A stretch of DNA of 64,000 bases from Rhodobacter sp. SY28-1 (GCF_005222785.1 NZ_STGH01000001.1:1240001-1304000), one strand, 5' to 3'. Counted from the first letter of the stretch, positions 53,202 to 62,914 are shown. Notes: generated by a model from the letters alone, not told the origin. A program made the numbers and translations.

Positions 53202-53387
53202 TCAGTGGTCGTCGTGGGCGTGGTCGCGGTCGATGACGTAGCGCTTGTCGCAATAGCCGCACTCGACCCAGCCGGTGTCCGCAGGGATCGTTAGCCAGAC
53301 CCGGGGGTGCCCCAGGGCGCCTTCGCCGCCATCGCAGGCCACTTTCCAGGTGGTGACGACTTGGGTTTCCGGGGCTGGGGTGGGCAT
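53202..53387 (-). CDS. NDUFS6-like zinc-finger protein (zf-CHCC)
   Basis: 61 residues. The CHCC site is seen as KVACDGG, then GHPRVWL and [11 protein letters not shown]. It matches the small alphaproteobacterial relative of the mitochondrial complex I subunit NDUFS6. It probably helps complex I assembly or stability. Confidence 0.9.
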   Translation of the reverse strand: MPTPAPETQVVTTWKVACDGGEGALGHPRVWLTIPADTGWVECGYCDKRYVIDRDHAHDDH

Positions 53388-53529
53388 GGGTCAGTATCCT
53401 GTTCGGTCCGCGCCGCCATTTAGCGGGCGAGGGGGCGGGGATACAAGGGGAATGCGCAGGGTTGATCGGCGGGGCGGTGGGTCAACCCGGCCTCGCCGGC
53501 CGGAACGACCCACCCTACGGGCGTGGCCC

Positions 53530-54306
53530 TTACCCCCCGATCAGGGTCCCGCGAGATTTCAATGCGGTCAGCCAGCCCAGCCCCTGCGCGGTGCCGCGGG
53601 CGGGCCGGTATTCACCCGAGATCCAGACATGGCTGCAATGTTCATCGACCGCATCGCAGAGGTCGGGCAGCGAGAACCCCCCGCCGCCCGGTTCGTTGCG
53701 GCCGGGAAAGCCGGAAATCTGGATATGGCTGATGCGGCTCCGGTGGTCCTGCCAGACCTGCCCGGCATCGCCATGCAGCCGCGCGGCGTGCCAGAGGTCG
53801 AATTGCAGCCCGATCCGGGGATTGGCAAGGTCGTCGACGATCCGGGCCGCCTGATCGTAGTCGTTCAGGAAGTAGCCCGGCATGTCGTCGGGGTTCAGAG
53901 GTTCCAGCGTCAGCGACAGGTCCGGCGCCTGATCCAGGGCCCAGGTCAGGTTCTCGACATAGGCCTGTTCGGCCTGCGGGCCCTTGGCCACGCCCGCCAT
54001 CACATGCACCCGGCCCGCGTTCAGCCGGGTCGCGTATTCCGCGGCGCGCAGGAAACTGTCGCGAAAACGCAGCTCCATCCCCGGGACGGCGGCAAAGCCC
54101 CGGTCGCCGCTGGCCCAGTCGCCGGGCGGCGTGTTGATGAGTGCCAGAGGGATGCCGTTCAGCGCGCGTTCCCAGTCGGCCATTGGCTGGTCGTAGGGGA
54201 ACAGCACCTCGACCCCGTCAAACCCGCAGCGCGCCGCCCAGTCGGGGCGGTCGAGCATCGGGACTTCGGTGAAGAGGTAGGTCAGGTTGGCGGCGAAGCG
54301 GGGCAT
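53530..54306 (-). CDS. hyi: Hydroxypyruvate isomerase-family TIM-barrel protein
   Basis: 258 residues from ATG 54306. The AP-endonuclease-2 TIM barrel shows FAANLTYLFTEVPMLDRP, VHVMAGVA, LTLEPLNPDDMPGYFL with the metal Glu, LQFDLWHAA and SGEYRPA. It interconverts hydroxypyruvate and tartronate semialdehyde. It starts five bases after the DUF1285 gene, so the two are one operon. Confidence 0.9.
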   Translation of the reverse strand: MPRFAANLTYLFTEVPMLDRPDWAARCGFDGVEVLFPYDQPMADWERALNGIPLALINTPPGDWASGDRGFAAVPGMELRFRDSFLRAAEYATRLNAGRVHVMAGVAKGPQAEQAYVENLTWALDQAPDLSLTLEPLNPDDMPGYFLNDYDQAARIVDDLANPRIGLQFDLWHAARLHGDAGQVWQDHRSRISHIQISGFPGRNEPGGGGFSLPDLCDAVDEHCSHVWISGEYRPARGTAQGLGWLTALKSRGTLIGG

Positions 54307-54311
54307 TTCGA

Positions 54312-54884
54312 TCAGGGCAATTCCGAAGAAGGGATGACCGGGAAGAACTGCCCCGAGGACCATATTCCGAACCACTTATGCCCGTCGTGGTCCTCATGGC
54401 AACCCAGATCGATCAGCCGGTAGAAGGATTTCCGGTCGATCAGCGCCCAGAGATTGCTGCGAATCAGGATATAGGGAGCGGGCTCTCCGCTGGCGGGGTC
54501 GCGCTCGACCCGCAGGGGGTGGTCGGGGCCAAGCACGGCCTCGTCCTCGGTCCTGGTGACAAAGGTCAGGGTCTGGTGGCGGCCTTGGCCCTGCACCTCG
54601 AAATCCTGCGCGAGCAGAGGGGCATCGTCGACCTTGATTCCGACCTTCTCGACCGGGGTGACAAGAAAGTAGCCGTCCCCCTCGCGCTTGAGGATCGAGG
54701 AGAAGAGCTTGACCAGGGGCGCCCTGCCGATGGGCGTGCCGAGGTAGAACCAGGTCCCGTCACGGGCGATGCGCATGTCGATGTCGCCACAGAACGGCGG
54801 ATTCCACAGATGCACCGGAGGCGCGCCCTTGGCGTTTGCGGCCTTGGCGGCGGCGGCAAGGGTATCGGCGTTGGGTGTCGGCAT
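54312..54884 (-). CDS. DUF1285-family protein
   Basis: 190 residues from ATG 54884. Typical parts are PPFCGDIDMRIARDGTWFYLG, LVKLFSSILKREGDGYFLVTP and the C-terminal YRLIDLG. The family fold is known but not its role. Confidence 0.9.
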   Translation of the reverse strand: MPTPNADTLAAAAKAANAKGAPPVHLWNPPFCGDIDMRIARDGTWFYLGTPIGRAPLVKLFSSILKREGDGYFLVTPVEKVGIKVDDAPLLAQDFEVQGQGRHQTLTFVTRTEDEAVLGPDHPLRVERDPASGEPAPYILIRSNLWALIDRKSFYRLIDLGCHEDHDGHKWFGIWSSGQFFPVIPSSELP

Positions 54885-54990
54885 CGGCGGGCACTCCGGC
54901 GGCAGGGTCCGAGGGGAACCGGACAACAGACCGGGCTACGGTCACAACCCCGTCGGCCCGGCCTGCGTTCCCAAGGCGTGGACGGCGGCC

Positions 54991-55590
54991 TCAGCGGCGC
55001 CGGTCGCGCCGGGCGCTCATCGGCTGGAAGGCCACGCCGACATGCGCCTCGCAATAGGGCTTTCCGGGCAAGGACGGCAGGCCGCAGAACCAGAAATCCT
55101 CGGTCGCCGGGTCGCCGATCGGCCATTTGCAGGTGCGCTCGGTCAGTTCCATCAGCGTGAGCTTGCGGGCGCGCTTTTCCACCTCGCGAACCGAGGCCAG
55201 CGCCTCGGGGCTGATCTCGTTCAGGCTGGGCTGCGGTGGCAGGGGCTGGCCCGCCGGGATGATCGCCTTGCGCACCGGCAGGGGGGTCACGTTCGACGCC
55301 GGAGCCGCAGCCGGGGTTGGCTGGGCTGCCGGGCGCGGCGCTTCGGTGCGCGGCGCAGGGTCGGGACGCGGCGCTGGTTCGGGCTTTGCCGCCGCGACCG
55401 GAGCCGCCGCAGGTGCGGCCTCGTCCTCGTCGTCCTTGCCGCCGACCCGGTTTGACAGGCCCAGCCTGTGCACCTTGCCGATCACCGCGTTGCGGGTCAC
55501 CCCGCCCAGCTCCTTGGCGATCTGGCTGGCCGACTGGCCCTCGTTCCACATGCGCTTGAGCGTCTCGACCCGCTCGTCCGTCCAGGACAT
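54991..55590 (-). CDS. gcrA: Cell-cycle regulator GcrA
   Basis: 199 residues. The N-terminal sigma-interacting helix-turn-helix is WTDERVETLKRMWNEG, ASQIAKELGGVTRNAVIGK. A Pro/Ala-rich linker spans about 58-135, and the C-terminal domain shows CKWPIGDPATEDFWFCG with conserved Cys. GcrA works with CcrM methylation to time S-phase genes in alphaproteobacteria. Confidence 0.96.
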   Translation of the reverse strand: MSWTDERVETLKRMWNEGQSASQIAKELGGVTRNAVIGKVHRLGLSNRVGGKDDEDEAAPAAAPVAAAKPEPAPRPDPAPRTEAPRPAAQPTPAAAPASNVTPLPVRKAIIPAGQPLPPQPSLNEISPEALASVREVEKRARKLTLMELTERTCKWPIGDPATEDFWFCGLPSLPGKPYCEAHVGVAFQPMSARRDRRR

Positions 55591-55678
55591 CCCGTTCTCC
55601 GCCTGTCTGATTACCGGTGCATACTATCCGTCCGGAGCGGGGGGCCGCAAGGGCGGGCCGCAGAATCCCCGGGAACGG

Positions 55679-56125
55679 TCAGCCGGGCGGGGACTCCTCC
55701 CAGGTGAACATGACGATGTCGGGGGTCTCCTCTCCCTTTGCCGCGCGGTAAAGCGCAAGGGCGGGATGGTTGTCACCCTCGGTCGCGACCCAGGTGGTGC
55801 CGCACCCCCGCGCCCGCCCCTCGGCCCGGATTGCGTCCAGCAAGGCCAGACCGATCCCCTGCCGCTGAAAGGCTTCGTTCACGCCAAGCTCGTTGATGAA
55901 CAGCGTCAGCGGCTTGTCGGGGTGATCGAGCAGGACCGCCGTGACGAAACCCTCGATCCGACCCCGAACCTCGGCCACCAGCATCAGGTTGCGCGTATCG
56001 GGAGCGCCCGGACGGCCAAGGAACCGGGTAACGCTGTCTTGCAAGGCCGGGCCGTCGAAGACATCCGCCCGCAGCACCTGATCAGCATCCCCAGGGTCGA
56101 GCTTCCGTATCCGCCACTCTGCCAT
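55679..56125 (-). CDS. GNAT-family N-acetyltransferase
   Basis: 148 residues. The CoA loop is NEAFQRQGIGLALLDAIRAE, followed by HPALALYRAAKGEE. Acceptor unknown; it stands alone, divergent from the serine hydrolase. Confidence 0.87.
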   Translation of the reverse strand: MAEWRIRKLDPGDADQVLRADVFDGPALQDSVTRFLGRPGAPDTRNLMLVAEVRGRIEGFVTAVLLDHPDKPLTLFINELGVNEAFQRQGIGLALLDAIRAEGRARGCGTTWVATEGDNHPALALYRAAKGEETPDIVMFTWEESPPG

Positions 56126-56260
56126 CCCGCCTGCGCCGCTTCTGTCATCAGTCTGAAACCGTCCGTGACAAGTCTAGCCCGGTTTCGCGGTTGCCACAAA
56201 GGATTGCCTTACTTGTGCCCCACCCGACCGGACCTATCCTTCGCCCATCAGGAGGCCGCC

Positions 56261-57400
56261 ATGCCGCTGCGCACCCATCCCAATCCCGATCTGTCGGTCG
56301 GCCCCGACCTGCACCCGCGGTGGAATTCGGCCCCGCACCGTCGGCAAGGGTTCCACAGCCTGCACCGGATCGCGCGCTATACACAGACCTTTCGCTCGGC
56401 CCAGGTTCTGGACCTGCGCCTGGCCGCCGACCTGTCGATACCCGCGCGTGACGATGTGCGCCGACTGACCGCCAGCCCTTGGTTTTCCGCCATGGCGGTG
56501 ATCGAAGGCAACCGGCTCCTCCATGAGGCCTATGCCCCGGATTTCCGGCCCGACCAGCCGCATGCGATCATGTCGATTTCCAAGATGGCGGCGAACCTGA
56601 TCCTGGGCCGCTTGTGGGAGGAGGGCCACCTTGACCTTGATGCGCCCCTTGGCTACAGCCTGCCCTGGATCGGCCCCGGATACCGCGACGCCCGGGTGCA
56701 GGACATCCTGGACATGAACGTCCACAACGCATTCAACGAGGATTACACCGACCCGCACACCACGGTCTTCCAGCACGAGGTGGCGATGGGCATGCGGCTG
56801 CCCCAGGGGCGGGAGCCTTTGATGGCCGATCTTCTGGCCGGCATCGGGCTGGCCCCGGGGGCACCAGACACGGTTAACCGCAGCGGCATGAGCCTCTACA
56901 AAAGCGCCAACACAGATGTCCTGATGCTGGCGGCCGAGGCGCGGGGTGGCCGTCCCTTGCGCGCCTGGCTGGCCGATCTGGCCGATGCGGCGGGGGTCGA
57001 GGGCGCGCTGCACATGGGGACCGACCGCGCGGGCACGCCGATCTTCAGCGGGGGTCTTTGCCTGACCGCCCGCGACCTCTGCCGCTATGGCGCATTGTTC
57101 GCGCGGATGGGGAAGGGGGTGGACGGGCGCGCCTTCGGATCGGCGGCGTTTCTGGAGCGGACCCTGACTGGCGGCGTGCCGATGCCCGCCCCCCGCGCGC
57201 ATCTGCGCTATTCCAACCAGACCAATACCGATGGCACCTGGGTAGGGCATGGCGGCTATGGCGGACAATATCTGGTCGCAAACCCGCAGACCGGCCGCGT
57301 GGCCTGCTTCCTGTCGGTCCTGCAGGACGCGCATGGCTTCGACCCGGCCTGGTATCCGCCGATCATCACCATGCTTGCCGAGATCTGCGCCGGGACCTAG
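56261..57400 (+). CDS. Beta-lactamase-like serine hydrolase
   Basis: 379 residues from ATG 56261 with AGGAGG six bases upstream. The nucleophile motif is SISK in AIMSISKMAAN (S-x-x-K) near residue 106, with Tyr in SLYKSAN and a C-terminal GHGGYGGQY in the KTG place. This is the class C/esterase fold, likely a D-peptidase or esterase. There is no signal peptide, so a cytoplasmic enzyme is likely. The stop overlaps the convergent Hint-domain gene by four bases. Confidence 0.88.
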   Translation: MPLRTHPNPDLSVGPDLHPRWNSAPHRRQGFHSLHRIARYTQTFRSAQVLDLRLAADLSIPARDDVRRLTASPWFSAMAVIEGNRLLHEAYAPDFRPDQPHAIMSISKMAANLILGRLWEEGHLDLDAPLGYSLPWIGPGYRDARVQDILDMNVHNAFNEDYTDPHTTVFQHEVAMGMRLPQGREPLMADLLAGIGLAPGAPDTVNRSGMSLYKSANTDVLMLAAEARGGRPLRAWLADLADAAGVEGALHMGTDRAGTPIFSGGLCLTARDLCRYGALFARMGKGVDGRAFGSAAFLERTLTGGVPMPAPRAHLRYSNQTNTDGTWVGHGGYGGQYLVANPQTGRVACFLSVLQDAHGFDPAWYPPIITMLAEICAGT

Positions 57401-58329
57401 GGCTGCAGGCGCAAGGCCCGCGCTTCCGAGTTGCGGACGATGGGAAAGGCCGCCCGGCGCCGGGTCAGCTCGGCCTCGGGGATCAGCGCGGCAATCTCTG
57501 CCCGCGCCTGCGCGGATAGGCCTGCAAGCCCGGCATCGCCGGGATGAAAGCTTTCCGACAGCGCGCCTTCGGCCAGAAGCACCTCGTGCCGGTCACAAAG
57601 AAGAATGACATAGTCGAAGCCATCGACCGGCAGCACGACCCGTGCCGTCTGGTCGTCGACCAGCGCCTGCGCCGCGACCAGCACGCGATCCTCGCCGAAA
57701 TAGACGGCAGCCCGCCAGTCGTCGATCAGCATCCGCTGGCGCTGCGACACCAGAAGCGCCCGGTCGTTGGCCGCAGCACCCGGGGCGAATTCCACCGGAC
57801 AAAGGCCGGGATGGGCCAGCATCTCCACCGGCTCGACCCGGCGTCGCCCGACCCAGCGCAGCGGGCGCGAGCCGTTGGCCAGCGTCGTGACCACATCGCC
57901 GGGGGCAAGGCTTTCGACCGCGCGCGGTCCGTCCGGCGTGTCGATCCGGGTGCCCAGCGCATAGCCCGCCAGTGCCTCCGGCTCCTTGGCCCCGTCACGC
58001 TGATGCGCGCCAGCTTCCCAGGGCGTGGCGCTTGCCAGCCCCGTGGCCTTGCCGTCGACCCGGACGAGGAACAGTCCGGGCCGCCCCTCGACCGCATCGA
58101 CCTGGACCCGCCGCCCCGCATGCAGCCGCACGCCCGACAGCGTCACCGTCTCGCCCAGCGCCCAGCCTTCGGCGCTCAGGACCAGCTGGAAGGGGCAGGT
58201 CGTGGCCCCCATGACCAGGCTTGGCGCAGCCTCGGCCAGACGCGCCGTCCAGCCCTTTGCGGCCGACGGTTTGGGCAGGATCACCTGGTCCAGCGCGAAG
58301 ACGCCGACAGTGATGCAGTCTGCAGCCAT
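57397..58329 (-). CDS. Hint-domain protein
   Basis: 310 residues. A beta-rich N-terminal part (about 1-120) is followed by a Hint domain with TRIDTPDGPRAVESLAPGDVV, RWVGRRRV and LLVSQRQRMLIDDW. Such Hint domains, common in Rhodobacterales, are distantly related to inteins and hedgehog; many have lost self-splicing. There is no Cys at the start of the domain (GTRIDTP), so autoprocessing is doubtful. Confidence 0.85.
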   Translation of the reverse strand: MAADCITVGVFALDQVILPKPSAAKGWTARLAEAAPSLVMGATTCPFQLVLSAEGWALGETVTLSGVRLHAGRRVQVDAVEGRPGLFLVRVDGKATGLASATPWEAGAHQRDGAKEPEALAGYALGTRIDTPDGPRAVESLAPGDVVTTLANGSRPLRWVGRRRVEPVEMLAHPGLCPVEFAPGAAANDRALLVSQRQRMLIDDWRAAVYFGEDRVLVAAQALVDDQTARVVLPVDGFDYVILLCDRHEVLLAEGALSESFHPGDAGLAGLSAQARAEIAALIPEAELTRRRAAFPIVRNSEARALRLQP

Positions 58330-58672
58330 GCCTGTCCCGAAACCCGGTCCCTTGTTGTGCCCGATGGGGCCTTGGCGCCCTTCGCGTTTCCCACTCTGCC
58401 TTGCCAGCGTTTACAGGTCATTTCCAGCGAAAAGCGGTTGTGACCCGGGCCACGGGCCGGACCCGCAGGAATCCGCTTTACCGGGGCGGGCAATCCCGCT
58501 ATGCCCCAAGGCATGACCGCTGGACCCCATCTTGCTGCTGACCTGCGCCGACGCCGTCGCGTCTGACGCCTGTCCCGCTGTCATCGGCGCCCCTGCGCCA
58601 TTCCTTCCCCAAGTTGACTCACAGCCAGCCCTCGGGCACCCATTGGCTTTCATCCTGCGAGGACCCCGTTCC
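58330..58672. other. Gap between Hint-domain gene and argD
   Basis: No gene is supported. The long argD frame is open from 58532, but the family start is at 58673, where GAGGA precedes the ATG. No distinct promoter is visible. Confidence 0.4.
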
Positions 58673-59863
58673 ATGATCCCGTCCGTCCTGCCGACTTACA
58701 ACCGCGCGCCCATTGCCTTCGTCAAGGGCGAAGGCAGCTGGCTGATCGCCGAGGACGGGCGCCGATACCTCGACCTTGGCTCGGGGATCGCGGTGAACTC
58801 GCTGGGCCACGCCCATCCCGCGCTGGTCGCGACACTGACCGAACAGGCGCAGAAGCTGTGGCATGTCTCGAACGTCTACACGATCCCCGAACAGGAACGG
58901 CTGGCGAAGCTTCTGACCGAAAACACCTTCGCCGACACTGTCTTCTTCACCAACTCGGGCACCGAGACCGCCGAACTTGCGATCAAGATGGCGCGCAAGC
59001 ACCATTATGACGCGGGCCACCCGGAACGGGTGGAGATCGTCGCCTTCGAGGGCGCGTTCCACGGCCGCTCCACCGGTGCCATCGCGGCAGCTGGGTCGGA
59101 AAAGATGGTCAAGGGTTTCGGCCCGCTGATGCCGGGCTTCGTCCATCTGAAATGGCCGACGTCCGACGAAGATCACGCCGCCATCCGCGCGGCCATCACC
59201 GACAAGACCTGTGCCGTCATCATCGAGCCGATCCAGGGCGAGGGCGGCATCCGGCCCGTCCCCGACCAGTGCCTGAAGGGCCTGCGCGACCTCTGCGACC
59301 AGACCGGCACGCTCCTCATCTTCGACGAGGTGCAATGCGGCATGGGCCGCACCGGCCGCCTTTTCGCGCATGAATGGGCAGGCGTCACCCCCGACATCAT
59401 GATGGTCGCCAAGGGCATCGGCGGCGGCTTCCCCCTGGGGGCGGTCCTTGCCACCGAACGCGCGGCTTCCGGCATGACCGCCGGGACCCACGGGTCCACC
59501 TACGGCGGCAACCCCCTGGGCTGCGCCGTGGGCGCGAAGGTTACCGAAATCATCTCCGACCCTGCCTTCCTGGCCGAGGTCGCCCGCAAGGGCGCGCTGA
59601 TGCGCCAGGGCCTCGAATCCCTCGTCGCCCGCCACCCCACGGTGTTCGAAGCAGTCCGTGGCGAAGGCCTGATGCTGGGCCTGAAATGCAAGCCGGCCCC
59701 GGCCGATGTGGTCAAGGCCGGCTATGAGGCCGGTGTCCTGACCGTCGCCGCCGCCGACAATGTCCTGCGCCTTCTCCCCGCGCTGAACATCCCTGACACC
59801 GACATCGCCGAGGCCCTCACCCGCCTCGACCAGGCCGCCACCCATCTGGAAAAGGCTGCCTAG
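58673..59863 (+). CDS. argD: Acetylornithine/succinyldiaminopimelate aminotransferase
   Basis: 396 residues from ATG 58673. PLP enzyme of class III: FFTNSGTETAELAIKMAR, FEGAFHGRS, FDEVQCGMGRTGRLF and the Schiff-base Lys in VAKGIGGGFPLGA. It makes acetylornithine in arginine synthesis and probably also acts in lysine synthesis. It is followed by argF, the next arginine enzyme in this window. Confidence 0.95.
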   Translation: MIPSVLPTYNRAPIAFVKGEGSWLIAEDGRRYLDLGSGIAVNSLGHAHPALVATLTEQAQKLWHVSNVYTIPEQERLAKLLTENTFADTVFFTNSGTETAELAIKMARKHHYDAGHPERVEIVAFEGAFHGRSTGAIAAAGSEKMVKGFGPLMPGFVHLKWPTSDEDHAAIRAAITDKTCAVIIEPIQGEGGIRPVPDQCLKGLRDLCDQTGTLLIFDEVQCGMGRTGRLFAHEWAGVTPDIMMVAKGIGGGFPLGAVLATERAASGMTAGTHGSTYGGNPLGCAVGAKVTEIISDPAFLAEVARKGALMRQGLESLVARHPTVFEAVRGEGLMLGLKCKPAPADVVKAGYEAGVLTVAAADNVLRLLPALNIPDTDIAEALTRLDQAATHLEKAA

Positions 59864-59871
59864 GCATTTTC

Positions 59872-59924
59872 TGTCCACAAGTATCCCACGGGGGTCCGGG
59901 GGTGTGAAACCCCCGGCTTCACGG
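59872..59924. repeat. GC-rich intergenic repeat (copy 2)
   Basis: Reads TGTCCACAAGTATCCCACGG, then GGGTCCGGGGGTGTGAAAC and CCCC. It matches the minus strand of 38046-38085 over about 40 bases. CCGGGGGT pairs with ACCCCCGG to form a hairpin between argD and argF. Confidence 0.5.
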
Positions 59925-59943
59925 GTCCAAAAAGCGAAACGAC

Positions 59944-60870
59944 ATGAACCACTTCCTCGATATCCACAAGACCGACCCCGCGCACCTGCGGGCCATGATC
60001 GACTCGGCGCAAGCCATGAAGACCGCCCGCAACGGCCGTCCGAAGGGCTCGCCCGATGACGAGCAGCCCCTTAAGGGCCACATGGTCGCGCTGATCTTCG
60101 AAAAGCCCTCGACCCGCACGCGCGTCTCGTTCGACGTTGGCGTCCGCCAGATGGGCGGCGAGACGATGGTACTGTCGGGCAAGGAAATGCAGCTCGGCCA
60201 TGGCGAGACGATCGCTGACACCGCCCGCGTGTTGTCGCGCTACGTCGACCTCATCATGATCCGCACCTTCGAGGAAGCAACGCTTCTGGAGATGGCCGAA
60301 CACGCCACCGTCCCGGTCATCAACGGCCTGACGAATCGCACCCATCCCTGCCAGATCATGGCCGACGTCATGACCTATGAGGAACACCGCGGCCCCATCG
60401 CGGGCAAGAAGGTCGTCTGGTGCGGCGACGGCAACAACGTCTGCGCCTCCTTCCTGCATGCCGCGGGACAGTTCGGCTTTGACTTCACCTTCACCGGGCC
60501 GGAAACGCTTGACCCCGAAGACAAGTTCGTCGCCTTCGCCCGCGAAAAGGGCTCGAAGGTCACGATCCAGCGCGACCCCTTCACCGCCATCGAGGGCGCC
60601 GATCTGGTCGTCACCGACACCTGGGTCTCGATGCACGACCCCGAATCCGCCAAGGAACGCCGCCACAACCAGCTGCGCCCCTATCAGGTGAACGAACAGC
60701 TCATGTCCCGCGCCAAGCCCGACAGCCTCTTCATGCACTGCCTGCCCGCGCACCGGAACGACGAGGCGACGAGCGCGGTGATGGACGGCCCCCATTCCGT
60801 GATCTTCGACGAGGCCGAAAACCGCCTGCACGCCCAAAAGGCCGTCATGCGCTGGTGTCTGGGGGTCTGA
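59944..60870 (+). CDS. argF: Ornithine carbamoyltransferase
   Basis: 308 residues. Carbamoyl phosphate binds at [14 protein letters not shown] near residue 52, ornithine at the [12 protein letters not shown] region near 265, and [11 protein letters not shown] is intact. It makes citrulline. It is followed by a strong terminator, closing the argD-argF unit. Confidence 0.97.
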   Translation: MNHFLDIHKTDPAHLRAMIDSAQAMKTARNGRPKGSPDDEQPLKGHMVALIFEKPSTRTRVSFDVGVRQMGGETMVLSGKEMQLGHGETIADTARVLSRYVDLIMIRTFEEATLLEMAEHATVPVINGLTNRTHPCQIMADVMTYEEHRGPIAGKKVVWCGDGNNVCASFLHAAGQFGFDFTFTGPETLDPEDKFVAFAREKGSKVTIQRDPFTAIEGADLVVTDTWVSMHDPESAKERRHNQLRPYQVNEQLMSRAKPDSLFMHCLPAHRNDEATSAVMDGPHSVIFDEAENRLHAQKAVMRWCLGV

Positions 60871-60900
60871 CCCCTCGGACCAATCCCGACCGACAGACCC

Positions 60901-60937
60901 AAGGCCGATTTCCGGGCGGAAGTCGGCCTTTGCTTTG
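60901..60937 (+). terminator. Terminator after argF
   Basis: AAGGCCGATTTCC pairs with GGAAGTCGGCCTT over a GGGC loop, with TGCTTTG after it. Confidence 0.8.
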
Positions 60938-60977
60938 TCGTGGCATCGTGTTCCCTTGGCATCAATCACAAAAACGG

Positions 60978-61013
60978 TTGAATGATCGGCATATGCGTGA
61001 TAATTCCACCATA
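60978..61013 (+). promoter_or_regulatory. Possible promoter of the ArsR gene, perhaps leaderless
   Basis: GATAAT (60999-61004) is a good -10 box; TTGAAT (60978-60983) upstream is a weak -35 with a 15-base spacer. A start seven bases after the -10 box would fall at the ATG itself. No ribosome site precedes that ATG. GCATATGC at about 60989-60996 is palindromic. Confidence 0.35.
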
Positions 61014-61381
61014 TGGTTGAACGAATCGACTCCGACCCCGCACCCGACCCCCAGGGCGACCCGCTCTCCCTTCCGCTCAAGGCCGCGGGCGATCCCACCC
61101 GGCGGGCGATCCTGACGCATCTGGCGCAGGAAGGCCCGGCCCGCGTGACGGACATCGCCGCGCGCTTCGACATCAGCCTCAATGCGGTGTCGAAGCACAT
61201 CATGGTACTGGAGAAAGCCGGTCTGGTCAGCCGCCGGACCAAGTGGCGCGAACACCTGATCGAGGTGAACCTCGCCCCCCTGCACCAGGCCTTCCGCTGG
61301 TTCACCGACCTGCGGTCGATCTGGGATCTCCGGCAGGATGCGTTGCAAGCCCATTTCGAGAAGGACCAAACCGATGACTGA
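61013..61381 (+). CDS. ArsR-family regulator
   Basis: 122 residues. The winged helix is at about 20-90: KAAGDPTRRAILTHLAQEGPAR, RFDISLNAVSKHIMVLEKAGLV. There are no metal-binding Cys, and the protein belongs to the group paired with SRPBCC proteins. It overlaps the next gene by eight bases and probably represses the pair. Confidence 0.92.
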   Translation: MVERIDSDPAPDPQGDPLSLPLKAAGDPTRRAILTHLAQEGPARVTDIAARFDISLNAVSKHIMVLEKAGLVSRRTKWREHLIEVNLAPLHQAFRWFTDLRSIWDLRQDALQAHFEKDQTDD

Positions 61382-61805
61382 CCTGACCCTTTCCATCCGC
61401 CGCACGATCAAGGCCACGCCGCAGGCGCTCTATGCCGCGTGGCTCGACCCCGCCACCATCGCCCGTTTCATGGCGGGCGGGGCCGACCAGACGGTGACCG
61501 GGGCGCACACCGACCCCCGCGTCGGCAGCAGCTTCCGCATCGTGATGACCGCCGACAAGCCGATCCCGCATGAAGGTGTCTACAAGGACATCGTGCCCCA
61601 TTCGCTGATCCGCTTCACCTGGTCCTCGCCCTACTCCCCCGCCGACAGCGAGGTGACGATCCGCCTTGCCCCGGTGGCCGAGGGGACCGAAGTCACGCTG
61701 TCCCAGGTGAAGTTCCTGTCCGAAGGCGCGCGGGACGGGCATCGCGACGGCTGGGCGCGGATCCTGGAGCGGCTTGCCACGCTGCTGACGGAAGCCGCAG
61801 CCTAG
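61374..61805 (+). CDS. SRPBCC (Aha1-like) protein
   Basis: 143 residues from ATG 61374 inside the end of the ArsR gene. The fold starts LSIRRTIKATPQALYAAWLDP and ends DGWARILERLATLL. It binds a small hydrophobic ligand in a START-like pocket; the usual pairing with ArsR suggests ligand-linked control. Confidence 0.9.
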   Translation: MTDLTLSIRRTIKATPQALYAAWLDPATIARFMAGGADQTVTGAHTDPRVGSSFRIVMTADKPIPHEGVYKDIVPHSLIRFTWSSPYSPADSEVTIRLAPVAEGTEVTLSQVKFLSEGARDGHRDGWARILERLATLLTEAAA

Positions 61806-62914
61806 CGGTCAGGTACTGGCCCCGGTCTGCCCGGGTCAGTCCCGCGCCCCAGGACCAGCCGACACAACGCATCGGTGTCGATCCCCGGGCAGACCGCGCC
61901 CGCTGGCTTGATGCAAGGCACATCCTCGCCCTGCACGATGGCGTTGATGACCGCCTCGTCCACCGCCTGCACGGCGGCCTCGTAGACCGGGTCCATCCCG
62001 TTCCAGTTCAGGCTGTGTCGGGTGATGACCGGCCCCGCGTGAATCGGTTCGGGCATCGGGTCGGCGGTCGAGAACGCCAGGAAGATGTCGCCCGAGGAAT
62101 TGCCGCCCACGGTCCCCGACCGCCCGATCCCCAGGGCCGCCCGTTTTGCCAGGCCCCGGAGCAGCGCATCCGACAGAGGCGCGTCGGTCGCGAGGATCAC
62201 GATGATCGACCCCCGTTCCGCGTCCTCAGGCACCGCCAGCGGCATCGCCCGGCCGACCGGCACGCCCAGAACGGTGAACCATTCGCGCCGCCCATAATTC
62301 GCCTGCACCAGTGCCCCCACCGTGTAGACCTGCCCGCCCACCGTCACCCGGCGCGACGAGGTCCCCGTGCCGCCCTTGAAGCCATAGGCGATCATCCCGT
62401 TCCCGCCGCCCGTGGATCCCTCGGCCACCGGCCCCGAGACCGCCGCATCCAGCGCCGCCACGGCATGTTCCGGCCGCACATGTAGCGCGTTGATGTCGTT
62501 CAGCGTGCCGTCATAGGTTTCGGCCACGATGGGCATGGCCCAGGCATGTTCCTCGCGGAAATGGGTATCATAGTGGCGGATCATCCACTCGGTCGCGCCA
62601 TGGTGGCAGGCGCCGATGCCGTGGGTGTTGGTGACCAGGATCGGCCCCAGGAAATAGCCCGCGTCGTTCACCCAGTGCGTCCCCGTCATCTCGCCGTTGC
62701 CGTTCAGCGCATGGACCCCCGCCCAGACCGGCATCGGGCGGCCCTTGTCGGGCCGGGGCCGGATCGCCGTGACCCCCGTCCGCATCGCGCGTGCCGGGTC
62801 GGTCAGGGTGGTGAAGCCCACCGACACGCCCGCGACATCGGTGATCGCGTTCCAGGGTCCGGGAGTGCCGGGGAAAGGCAGGCCAAGCTCGCGGGTGCGG
62901 GGTTTCAGGGACAT
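61802..62914 (-). CDS. P1 (DmpA)-family peptidase
   Basis: 370 residues from ATG 62914. The DmpA fold shows GPWNAITDVAGVSVGFTTL and the autocleavage site GGTGTSSR, where the chain is cut before a nucleophilic residue into two subunits, as in L-aminopeptidase D-Ala-esterase. A later GGNSSGDIFLAFST supports the family. It cleaves N-terminal residues of short peptides. The four-base overlap with the SRPBCC gene is convergent. Confidence 0.92.
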   Translation of the reverse strand: MSLKPRTRELGLPFPGTPGPWNAITDVAGVSVGFTTLTDPARAMRTGVTAIRPRPDKGRPMPVWAGVHALNGNGEMTGTHWVNDAGYFLGPILVTNTHGIGACHHGATEWMIRHYDTHFREEHAWAMPIVAETYDGTLNDINALHVRPEHAVAALDAAVSGPVAEGSTGGGNGMIAYGFKGGTGTSSRRVTVGGQVYTVGALVQANYGRREWFTVLGVPVGRAMPLAVPEDAERGSIIVILATDAPLSDALLRGLAKRAALGIGRSGTVGGNSSGDIFLAFSTADPMPEPIHAGPVITRHSLNWNGMDPVYEAAVQAVDEAVINAIVQGEDVPCIKPAGAVCPGIDTDALCRLVLGRGTDPGRPGPVPDR

